Shown: positions 57,596-64,000 of the stretch, piece after piece
Position numbering within the stretch: the stretch's first letter is position 1
How the letters are laid out: every line of letters begins with the position of its first letter
DNA from: Kamptonema formosum PCC 6407
GTDB taxonomy: Bacteria > Cyanobacteriota > Cyanobacteriia > Cyanobacteriales > Microcoleaceae
Assembly (NCBI RefSeq): GCF_000332155.1
Contig: NZ_KB235903.1
Coordinates: forward strand, 1,831,328 to 1,895,327
DNA length: 64,000 bases
Direction of reading: 5' to 3'
Notes under the pieces: model-generated
Seen by the model: only the letters and a program-made list of their open reading frames with translations
Databases searched by the model: none
Told to the model about the DNA's origin: nothing
Program-made: the position numbers and the translations under genes

Positions 57596-59575
57596 TTAAT
57601 AAGGTGTAGACCAAGAACGGACATCGCCCAAGGTAACAGGAATAATATCGCTTACATCTATAGTAAAGCGGTATACCCTCTTAGCACGGCGGCTATTTTC
57701 TGGATCGAAAAATTTTAGTTTCACATCCCAACAATCGCTATCAGGACGAGAGAAGGGACTTTTATCTACTGTAATACTATCTAATTCCATTCCCTCTGCC
57801 ACTGCTTGGGCAAAGGTTGTCGCCGCTTGGAAAGCATTAGTAGCGGCAAAATTCAGCGCCCTATCTTGGGAAGTGGTGCCCAAATTGCGTAAGTCATAAT
57901 AAATCCGGTTGAGGAAGCTGCTGAGAGTGCGACGGATGGCCTCCTCTTGCGCGTCTGTGGCTGTAGCTCGTACAGTATTTATAGCCGCATTGACTAAGTT
58001 GTTAACTTTCCAGCCGTAGAGTCCGCGAATGTTGTAAAGTTCAATTACGGGAACGACTTGCCCGGAAAATAGCTTGATGCTGCGCCCAGATAAAACGCCA
58101 GGGATGCTGACTCGTTCGACGTATTCTGCGTTATCTTCTGGGTAGATTTGTCCTGCGAGTAGTTGTTGCAATACTGCATAGGCATCTCTAGCAAAACCGC
58201 CTACTGGTTCGATAGCATAAATTGGGGTCAATTCTAGGTTGAGCGTCCAAATTAAAGCTTTAGCTTCCGAAAGAGTGTCTGCTAAATAATCCACCATCTG
58301 CCGCGCATCGTAGGGGTTCGCGGGAATCACGGTGTTGTCTATTGTAGCTCCTGGCATCAGTTGCTTAAAGGAGTCGCGCCTTGCTTCTGTACCGAAGTCA
58401 TAACCGAGGGTTCCCAAAGCATAAACCAAGTTGGCATCGGCGAGTTCGCTGGGTGCTTGGCTGGCAGTAACGTAATTAGAGGCGCGATTTGACATGGCAA
58501 TCTGTCTGGGAGTAGATGAATTAGTAAATGCGGGTAGATTAGAAGTAGGTACGGGTGCGGGAGTTGCAGCAACAACTTCAGCAGGTTCGGTTATCAAAAC
58601 TTCTTCTGGGATTTGGCTATTAGGTAGGGCATCACTGGTTTGGGGGCTGCCACAGCCACAACCAGAGGCGGCAACTGTTTCTAATTCTTCTGACACGGTT
58701 TCTCCTATCAGGTATTGCAAAGCACCAGCAATATTTAATTTGCCAACTAAACAACGATCGGTATCGATGGTATCAGTTGGCGAACAGGGTATGGCAGTCT
58801 CTAGTAAGGCTGTCCTGACTTTTTGGGGATTGGGTTTTTCTCCCCGTTGCAATTGCAGACTCAGAAGTAAAGCGGCAACTCCGCTGACGATGGGAGTAGC
58901 AAAGCTGGTGCCACTGAGTGGGATTGTACCACCTCCTGGTTTGGCTCCTAAAATGTTTTCTCCGGGAGCGAGGATGCCTTGGCTTTGGTAAGTTTCTCCC
59001 CAGTTACTAAAGTCGATGGGTTTTCCCGACTCGTCCATTGCGCCGACTGCTAGCACAGTTGGCATAGCGGCGGGAACGTGCAAGCATTCGCAACCATCAT
59101 TTCCGGCGGCGGCAACTATTAAAACGTTACGTTCATTGCACAGACGCACAGCTTTTTCCAGCCAACCTTCGGCTTCCCCAAAGTCGGTGAGTTGTCCACC
59201 ACTTATATTAATGATGTGCGCCCCAGCATTTATGGCTTGTTCAATGGCGCGAGATAAGTCGAGTTGCGATAGCTTCAGTCGTTCATCTGCAAATACGGGA
59301 ACGATTAAACCGCGACATTTTGGCGCAATGCCCTGCACGGGAGAACCGAGTTGACCAAAAATAATACTGGCAACGTGAGTACCGTGTGCGGACATGGAAC
59401 CATTGGTGCTAGCTTCCCCTGCAACTAGGGTAGGCAGTCGCGTTAAAGATGCCCCTGTAAAACAAGGGTGATTTTGGTCAACTACCCCATCGAGGACGGC
59501 AATGCAAATGGTAGAGTCGCCCTTAGTTCTTTCCCATAGTTGTTGTATTTCTGGGATTTGTTTGAGCTTGGGCAT
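57596..59575 (-). CDS. PatA/PatG-family cyanobactin maturation protease (subtilisin-like)
   Basis: The 659-residue protein has an N-terminal S8 domain with an intact triad: Asp29 in IAVLDGVVD, His64 in SAHGTHVAS and Ser224 in LSGTSFATP. Residues about 370-659 form the PatA/PatG C-terminal domains (NLVYALGTLGYDFGTEARRD, then YDLRNLGTTSQDRALNFAATN). The size equals PatA and there is no N-terminal oxidase as in PatG. PatA-type enzymes cut the leader from the core peptide. No signal peptide is seen. Whether this enzyme also does C-terminal cyclisation is not clear from sequence. It leads the minus-strand arm. Confidence 0.88.
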   Translation of the reverse strand: MPKLKQIPEIQQLWERTKGDSTICIAVLDGVVDQNHPCFTGASLTRLPTLVAGEASTNGSMSAHGTHVASIIFGQLGSPVQGIAPKCRGLIVPVFADERLKLSQLDLSRAIEQAINAGAHIINISGGQLTDFGEAEGWLEKAVRLCNERNVLIVAAAGNDGCECLHVPAAMPTVLAVGAMDESGKPIDFSNWGETYQSQGILAPGENILGAKPGGGTIPLSGTSFATPIVSGVAALLLSLQLQRGEKPNPQKVRTALLETAIPCSPTDTIDTDRCLVGKLNIAGALQYLIGETVSEELETVAASGCGCGSPQTSDALPNSQIPEEVLITEPAEVVAATPAPVPTSNLPAFTNSSTPRQIAMSNRASNYVTASQAPSELADANLVYALGTLGYDFGTEARRDSFKQLMPGATIDNTVIPANPYDARQMVDYLADTLSEAKALIWTLNLELTPIYAIEPVGGFARDAYAVLQQLLAGQIYPEDNAEYVERVSIPGVLSGRSIKLFSGQVVPVIELYNIRGLYGWKVNNLVNAAINTVRATATDAQEEAIRRTLSSFLNRIYYDLRNLGTTSQDRALNFAATNAFQAATTFAQAVAEGMELDSITVDKSPFSRPDSDCWDVKLKFFDPENSRRAKRVYRFTIDVSDIIPVTLGDVRSWSTPY

Positions 59576-59668
59576 TCATTTAAAAAATGCTTGGGCAATT
59601 TCAAGTTATAGACAATACCATGAAAGGCGATCGCTCTCCTGCTTTTTCATAAAACTTAAAGAAAATCC

Positions 59669-59750
59669 TTGACAATTCCTACTTTTCCTAAAAAATTGCG
59701 TCCTATTTATTAGGAAAATTCTTGACAAAAGTATTGTTTGTAGTTACATT
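59669..59750 (+). promoter_or_regulatory. Promoter region of cyanobactin precursor 1
   Basis: TTGACA at 59722-59727 and TACATT at 59745-59750 are spaced 17 bp, a good sigma-70-type promoter facing precursor 1, giving a leader of about 200 nt. A second TTGACA lies at 59669-59674 without a clear -10. The bases 59751-59957 contain HIP1 sites and end with an AAGGAGAAAAC ribosome-binding site. Confidence 0.6.
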
Positions 59751-59957
59751 TCCTTTAAAGTTCATTCCCAAGAGTTTGCAATAGCTTCCAGGGCTGCGGT
59801 AGGTGCAGTCACGCAGCGTGCGATCGCCCATAAATCCCAATCGCCTCCCTCCCCCAAAAAAAGCTTTAGCGATCGCTCTTTCTACAAGCGACACACAACC
59901 AGCTTCTTCCACAACAGAAGAAGAAAATCACAAAAAGCAGCAAAGGAGAAAACTCAA

Positions 59958-60209
59958 ATGGAAAAGAAAAACTTGATGCCCCAGCAAGCTCAACCCATTG
60001 AGCGCATCACTACTGGACAATTGCCGGATGTGCTTGCAGAATTGTCGGAAGAAGCTCTTTGGCAACAAGAGGACTCATCGGGAGGCAGCATCAATGCAGG
60101 AGTGATACCCCAGGGTCAATTTGGGAGTTGTAATTGTTCAGTTTCTAGTGGTGATTATTGGTCAACCTTTAATTTGGGGCCGTTGTGTTCCTTCGACGAG
60201 GCCGAGTAA
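59958..60209 (+). CDS. Cyanobactin precursor peptide 1 (PatE-like)
   Basis: The 83-residue peptide starts MEKKNLMPQQAQPIERITTG and carries LAELSEEAL (residues 26-34), the PatE-type leader and the cyclodehydratase recognition segment. The core region is rich in Gly, Ser and Cys (GSCNCSVSSGDYW, then FNLGPLC) and ends SFDEAE, taking the place of the usual AYDGE C-terminal signal. The pre-core motif G(L/V)E(A/P)S is absent, so the core N-terminus is not marked. Cys77 directly before SFDE fits a C-terminal thiazoline. Tyr, Trp and Ser/Thr could be prenyl acceptors. Confidence 0.85.
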   Translation: MEKKNLMPQQAQPIERITTGQLPDVLAELSEEALWQQEDSSGGSINAGVIPQGQFGSCNCSVSSGDYWSTFNLGPLCSFDEAE

Positions 60210-60259
60210 TCTCCCATCTCCCCAATTCTATCACTTACCTCAACCTCAAAAATAGCAGT

Positions 60260-60427
60260 TTACCAATTGAGAAAGTGCATAATTTTGGGTAAATCATCGG
60301 GTTGGGGAGGTTCGCTCAGATAATGAATGCGATCGGACATGATACAAAGGACGTAGAGTTTGAATTTGTATTTATCCAATGCCTTTTTAACTGTATAAAG
60401 AAACAAATTAACAACACTCGCGCCTTG
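60260..60427 (-). pseudogene. Remnant of a RAYT/IS200-like transposase
   Basis: A minus-strand frame without start codon reads TVKKALDKYKFKLYVLCIMS followed by DRIHYLSEPPQPDDLPKIMH. This matches the central part of REP-associated Y1 transposases, where the HxH position reads RIH (first His lost). It is cut by stops on both ends. It is unlike the intact transposase at 47364 and lies between precursor 1 and the prenyltransferase. The rest of 60210-60579 shows no gene. Confidence 0.65.
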
Positions 60428-60579
60428 CTAAGTTAAACTCGCTATTGCAACGAATGGCGATCTTAAAAATATCCAGTTGTTAAATTACGGCGTTTCCTGG
60501 GCATTTATTCATGATGCTAGTTAAAACCTAACAAGACTTTCATCATAATAGAATAGCAGCCATTAAAACTTAACAATCA

Positions 60580-61512
60580 ATGATAATCTTATCAGCAAGT
60601 GACTCAACTCGACCTATCTTCACCCTTCCGAAACCGTTAACTCAAGAGCAAAAACTACATTGTATCAATGCCCATCGACAAGCATTTGATGTTCAACCTT
60701 TATATCCTCTAGATATTTTTCAAGACTTTATTACTAAAACTGATGGTATTGATACAATAGAAGCCTCCTGTAAAATTGAAGCGGATAAATTACAGGCAGC
60801 AAGATTCGTAGCTTTATCTTCGCAAGAGATTGAGAGAAAACTAACAGAATTTCTCACCTTTTTTCGTCAAGTGGAAAGTCGAGTCGATGTGCAACTCAAC
60901 TATGACTTACTTCACAAGTTTCTCGGAAAATCTTTTGACTTCAGCAAAGTAACTAGAATTACAACGGGAGTGGATTTGCGACCAAATATTTCTGACTCTA
61001 GCTTGAAAATCCATATTCGGCTAAATGACCATCCAGAAAACTTGAAAAAAATAGAGGCGGCTTTAACTCTTGATGGCAATGATTCTACTGCTCAACGCTG
61101 GATTGCCTTGCAAACAGTGCATCTGATTGGATTCGATTTCTACTTAAATGGTCGCAGTGAGATTGAGCTTTATTGCGAACTAACCGAAAAACAATTTCAA
61201 CAGCCAGATATCCAATCTTTTCTCCAGCAAACCTTTCCCCCATTCGTCCTAGAACCTCTCAAAGTATCAAGTGTATTCTTTACTGGTTTGTCAAAAGATA
61301 ATACCGAGCCAGTGCTATATTATTGTCTGAAAGATAAAAAAGATTTGTTGAGTTATTTTCCAATAAATGATACGGCACAGAGAGTCCATGCTTTTTATCA
61401 AAATCAACCTGTTTACTCTTCCATGTGGGTAGGTGTAGCTCAAGGGGAGTTGCAAAAGACTAGAATTGACAATATCCGACTTTACTACTCTAAAAAAAAT
61501 TATTCTAAATAA
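60580..61512 (+). CDS. PatF/LynF-family cyanobactin prenyltransferase
   Basis: The 310-residue protein matches the ABBA-fold PatF/LynF/TruF family in length and motifs: FDVQPLYPLDIFQDFI near residue 35, then TGVDLRPNISDSSLKIHIRL (about 128-147), VHLIGFDFYLNGRSEIELYC, and a C-terminal YYCLKDKKDLLSYFP. Active members attach dimethylallyl groups to Tyr, Trp, Ser or Thr in the cyclised peptide, while PatF itself seems inactive. Acceptor choice cannot be predicted here. It lies between the two precursor genes. Confidence 0.88.
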   Translation: MIILSASDSTRPIFTLPKPLTQEQKLHCINAHRQAFDVQPLYPLDIFQDFITKTDGIDTIEASCKIEADKLQAARFVALSSQEIERKLTEFLTFFRQVESRVDVQLNYDLLHKFLGKSFDFSKVTRITTGVDLRPNISDSSLKIHIRLNDHPENLKKIEAALTLDGNDSTAQRWIALQTVHLIGFDFYLNGRSEIELYCELTEKQFQQPDIQSFLQQTFPPFVLEPLKVSSVFFTGLSKDNTEPVLYYCLKDKKDLLSYFPINDTAQRVHAFYQNQPVYSSMWVGVAQGELQKTRIDNIRLYYSKKNYSK

Positions 61513-61529
61513 TGCAAATATCAGCAAAC

Positions 61530-61659
61530 GTTGACCAAAAATAATACTGGCAACGTGAGTACCGCGTGCGGAGATGGAACCATCGGCGCTAGCTCTGCAA
61601 CTAGGGTAGCTAGTCGCGTTAGGTTTGCCTCTGTAAAACAAGAGTGATTTTGGTCAACT
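61530..61659 (-). pseudogene. Broken copy of the 5' end of the cyanobactin protease gene
   Basis: These 130 bases match 59350-59483, the part of the protease gene around its catalytic His, with few changes. The copy reads SARGTHVASIIFGQ, so the catalytic His is Arg, and the frame is then lost. A second homologous stretch (61689-61740 with 59588-59641, the protease upstream region) shows the duplicated segment continued across the protease start, which was later deleted. Confidence 0.85.
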
Positions 61660-61688
61660 AAGTAGAAGGAAGAAGGAAAATGCTAAAC

Positions 61689-61740
61689 TGCTTGGGCAAC
61701 CAAGTGATAGATAGTATTATGAGAGGCAATTGCTCTACTG
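61689..61740. repeat. Duplicated protease upstream region before precursor 2
   Basis: TGCTTGGGCAA at 61689 and the following 40 bases align with 59588-59641 just upstream of the protease start. The promoter-bearing bases 59669-59750 have no counterpart here. Confidence 0.7.
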
Positions 61741-61793
61741 AGTAAGTCTCGACAACAGGACACCAATCAACCAAATATTAGGAGAATCCTATC

Positions 61794-62006
61794 ATGGACA
61801 ACAAAAACTTGATGCCCCAGCAGGCACAACCTGTTAACCGGCTCGCTACTGGACAACAGCAAGCGGAACTGGCAGAACTGTCCGAAGAAACTCTCTCCCA
61901 GATGGATAGTTCATCTGTACTACCGTCGTGGGGGGATAAATATGCGTGTAGTAATACCTGGGGTGATTGTGTAGTCTGTTCTTATGACGGAGAAGACGCA
62001 GAATAG
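61794..62006 (+). CDS. Cyanobactin precursor peptide 2 (PatE-like)
   Basis: The 70-residue peptide starts MDNKNLMPQQAQPVNRLATG and keeps LAELSEET at 27-34. The core region is SVLPSWGDKYACSNTWGDCV (about residues 41-60) followed by VC and the C-terminal signal SYDGEDAE, which is closer to the canonical AYDGE/SYDGE than in precursor 1. Cys62 stands directly before SYDG. The pre-core motif is again absent. It has a TAGGAGA ribosome-binding site. No own promoter is clear, so it may be read from the prenyltransferase transcript. Confidence 0.85.
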   Translation: MDNKNLMPQQAQPVNRLATGQQQAELAELSEETLSQMDSSSVLPSWGDKYACSNTWGDCVVCSYDGEDAE

Positions 62007-62324
62007 ATTTCCACTCTAGCTGCATCTGTTAATTTCCTCAAAAATGTTTTTTCTCCTTTCTAGGAGCGTGATTCGCCCCGATGAATCGCTGGGCAACTAC
62101 CCTTATGTAGGGGTTTCGGATACCTGGCACCCGCCTGATGGTGGAGTAAAGTTACTAATTCCTTTTTCGTTGCCTCCTTTGAGGTTTAAGCCAGCTAGGA
62201 GTTTATTTCCCCAATGGTACTTTCTGGCTGGCTTACTTTTCGGTTGGTAGCGGTTACAAAATCCGCGATTTTTTCTTGACATTTCCTTTTAAATCCTTTT
62301 AAAATTCGAGCTAGATAAAATTCC
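62007..62324. other. Gap between precursor 2 and the cyclodehydratase gene
   Basis: The 318 bases contain a small palindrome (CTCC-TTTCTA-GGAG, near 62052-62065) and T/C-rich leader sequence. A 68-residue frame at 62044-62250 has no family signal, ribosome-binding site or leader motif, and I do not count it as a third precursor. The ATG at 62325 has no strong Shine-Dalgarno. Confidence 0.5.
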
Positions 62325-64000
62325 ATGAACTCGACAAAAATCCTTCAAATCAAACCCCATTTTCGCGTCGAAATCATCGAACCCAAACAAGTTTACCTAC
62401 TCGAAGAAAACTCCACCCACGCCCTCACAGGAAGCCTCTACTGCCAAATCCTTCCCCTCCTCAACGGTGAAAACAGCCTACAAGACATCATCGAAAAACT
62501 TGACGGACAAGTTCCACCCGAATACATAGACCACGTACTGCAACGACTACAAGCCAAAGGCTACCTCACAGAAGCCGCCCCCGACTTATCGCCAGAAATC
62601 GCCGCCTTCTGGAGTGCCTTGGGCATCGACCCCCCCACCGCCGCCCAATCCCTACAGCAAGCAAAAATTGCCCTCACCGCAGTTGGGGAAATCTCCCCAG
62701 AACCCCTAGCCGCTTCCCTAACAGCAGTTGGCATTCATACCCAACCTTGGGAAACCCAGCAGTCTACATCCCCCTATACCCTGTTAGCAGTTCTCACCGA
62801 CGATTACCTACAACCCGACCTAGCCAAAATCAACCAAATAGCCCTACAAACCAATCAACCTTGGCTTCTGGTCAAACCGGCTGGTAACATCCTCTGGCTA
62901 GGGCCAATTTTCATCCCTCAAGAAACAGGTTGCTGGCAATGCCTCGCCCATCGCTTGCGGGGAAATCGGGAAGTAGAAACCTCCATTTTGCACCAGAAAG
63001 CCAAACTCTCCCTAAATCAGAGCCGGCAAACCCCTACTTCTCCCTCCCTTACTAAGGAGGGGTCAAACTCTTCTCCCCCCCTTACTAAGGGGGGACAGGG
63101 GGGTATCTCCGGTTGCCTCCCCACCGCCCGCGCCACACTCCCCTCCACTGTGCAAACCGCCCTACAACTCACCACCACTGAAATCGCCAAATGGGTTGTG
63201 CAACAGCAAACTGCCACCAATCTGAAAGGGAAAATTCTCACCTTCAACCAAATCTCCCTAGAACTGCAAACCCACACCCTGCCTCACCGTCCCCAATGTT
63301 CCGCCTGTGGCAATCCGCAACTGTTAACTGAAATAGGTTTTCAACCCGTTACCCTGCGTCCCCTGGCCAAACACTTTACCAGCGATGGCGGTCATCGTTC
63401 CGTCACCCCCGACCAAACCGTACAAAACCACCAACATTTAATTAGTCCGATTACCGGAGTCGTCACCGCCCTAGTCCGCGTTTCCGACCCCAACAATCCC
63501 CTCGTCCATACCTACAGCGCCGTTCACAGTTTCGGCAGCGCCACCTCTTTGAAAGGACTGCGCCACGTTTTGCGCCATAAAAGTTCCGGTAAGGGAAAAA
63601 CCGACCGCCAATCAAAAGCCAGTGGTTTCTGTGAAGCAGTCGAACGCTATTCGGGGATTTTCCAAGGCGACGAACCCCGGAAACAAGCAACTTTGGCAGA
63701 ACTAGGAGAAAAAGCAATTCATCCATACCGATGTTTGCATTTCAGTCCCCGCCAATATGAAAATCGGGAAGCATTGAACGAGAAAAATACTGTCGCCCAC
63801 GATTGGATTCCCCAAACTTTTGATGAAAGCCAATCGATTGACTGGACACCCGTTTGGTCGCTAACGGAACAAACCCATAAATACTTACCCACTGCTTACT
63901 GTTATTACGATTATCCATCGCCCAAAGACCACCGTTTCTGTAAAGCAGATTCCAACGGTAACGCTGCTGGGAACACTTTAGAAGAAGCGATTTTGCAAGG
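62325..64000 (+). CDS. YcaO/TOMM cyclodehydratase (PatD/TruD-like), partial at window end
   Basis: The frame is open for 558 codons to the window edge. The N-terminal ~230 residues form the SagC/TruD-like leader-binding and E1-like part (LNGENSLQDIIEKL; ETGCWQCLAHRL). Cys203/206 and Cys325/328 (CSAC) make a zinc site. The YcaO domain carries ATP-binding motifs SGFCEAVERYSG (433-444) and GNTLEEAIL at the end. It should turn core Cys into thiazolines. Residues about 234-263 (TPTSPSLTKEG, then PPLTKGGQGG) are written by two palindromic repeats inserted in frame in the linker. The 3' end is missing. Confidence 0.9.
   Translation, partial: MNSTKILQIKPHFRVEIIEPKQVYLLEENSTHALTGSLYCQILPLLNGENSLQDIIEKLDGQVPPEYIDHVLQRLQAKGYLTEAAPDLSPEIAAFWSALGIDPPTAAQSLQQAKIALTAVGEISPEPLAASLTAVGIHTQPWETQQSTSPYTLLAVLTDDYLQPDLAKINQIALQTNQPWLLVKPAGNILWLGPIFIPQETGCWQCLAHRLRGNREVETSILHQKAKLSLNQSRQTPTSPSLTKEGSNSSPPLTKGGQGGISGCLPTARATLPSTVQTALQLTTTEIAKWVVQQQTATNLKGKILTFNQISLELQTHTLPHRPQCSACGNPQLLTEIGFQPVTLRPLAKHFTSDGGHRSVTPDQTVQNHQHLISPITGVVTALVRVSDPNNPLVHTYSAVHSFGSATSLKGLRHVLRHKSSGKGKTDRQSKASGFCEAVERYSGIFQGDEPRKQATLAELGEKAIHPYRCLHFSPRQYENREALNEKNTVAHDWIPQTFDESQSIDWTPVWSLTEQTHKYLPTAYCYYDYPSPKDHRFCKADSNGNAAGNTLEEAILQ
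63024..63113. repeat. Two palindromic repeats inside the cyclodehydratase gene
   Basis: CCTCCCTTACTAAGGAGG and a C7-TTACTAA-G6-type relative lie about 34 nt apart, followed by ACAGGGGGGTATC. These look like a C/G-rich cyanobacterial dispersed palindrome family. The frame stays open through both, adding about 30 Ser/Pro/Thr/Gly-rich residues. Confidence 0.8.

Noticed and set aside
57596..59575. Assignment as PatG macrocyclase
   Set aside because: The protein has no N-terminal oxidase domain and its 659-residue size fits PatA; whether it has a cyclisation insert cannot be decided by eye.
59703..59912. A minus-strand frame in the precursor 1 leader
   Set aside because: It overlaps the likely promoter region, contains HIP1-derived codons and has no family signal.
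62044..62250. A 68-residue plus-strand frame that could be a third cyanobactin precursor
   Set aside because: It lacks the PatE-type leader, the LAELSEE segment and a C-terminal recognition motif, and has no clear ribosome-binding site.

Overview
The window is chromosomal DNA from a filamentous, non-marine cyanobacterium, most likely Oscillatoriales (Microcoleus/Oscillatoria/Phormidium type). The evidence is the very frequent HIP1 octamer GCGATCGC, many short tandem heptamer repeats (GGGGCTA, ATTAGCC, TTAGTTG, CAATTAC families), a TxlA/HCF164-type thioredoxin, a group 2 sigma factor, a GH57 glucan enzyme, DUF4168 and DUF4332 proteins, and a cyanobactin-type RiPP cluster. The genus is inference; no rRNA is present.

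Layout. 0.4-12.7 kb: a 4Fe-4S/NIL protein, a membrane-anchored thioredoxin, an RND efflux pump, an O-methyltransferase, exonuclease III, an atypical SDR, an EAL phosphodiesterase, a PAS-GAF histidine kinase and a HicBA pair. 12.7-20.2 kb: tRNA-Pro(CGG), lipA, a SigC-like sigma factor, a Fur regulator, a transglutaminase-like protein, a new 45-aa ORF, aroQ and a DraG-like protein. 20.4-31.7 kb: a 7TM-HD (PgpH-like) phosphodiesterase, DUF proteins, an M24 aminopeptidase, a tandem pair of Uma2 genes and alaS. 32.3-40.2 kb: a multi-PAS kinase followed by a REC-GAF-PAS-PAS-GGDEF-EAL protein, then a GH57 enzyme. 40.6-44.4 kb: a two-gene iron/siderophore uptake unit (AMIN-TonB receptor plus MFS). 44.7-45.7 kb: five tandem small-protein genes of one unrecognised family. 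45.9-55.0 kb: argJ, a REP-flanked Y1 transposase, a DUF29-like gene, clpP-clpX, a ClC-CBS-USP protein, fabG and trxA.

The accessory part is 55.3-64.0 kb, a cyanobactin-like cluster. The minus-strand arm holds a PatA/PatG-family protease, two small PatB/PatC-like genes and an unusual protein with two near-identical vWA domains. The divergent plus-strand arm holds a precursor with a PatE-type leader, a PatF/LynF-type prenyltransferase, a second precursor, and a SagC/SagD-fused YcaO cyclodehydratase that runs off the window edge. Precursor 2 sits beside a broken copy of the 5' end of the protease gene, so it most likely arose by a segmental duplication inside the cluster. The precursors lack the canonical pre-core recognition motif, so product size and number are not obvious.

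Best candidates for undescribed biology are (1) the five-gene small-protein array, (2) this cyanobactin cluster with its two odd precursors and tandem-vWA protein, and (3) the REP elements and heptamer repeats, some of which have entered reading frames (YcaO, the GGDEF-EAL linker, the end of AroQ, the ClC linker). Part of the cluster, including any PatG macrocyclase or oxidase, may lie beyond base 64000.
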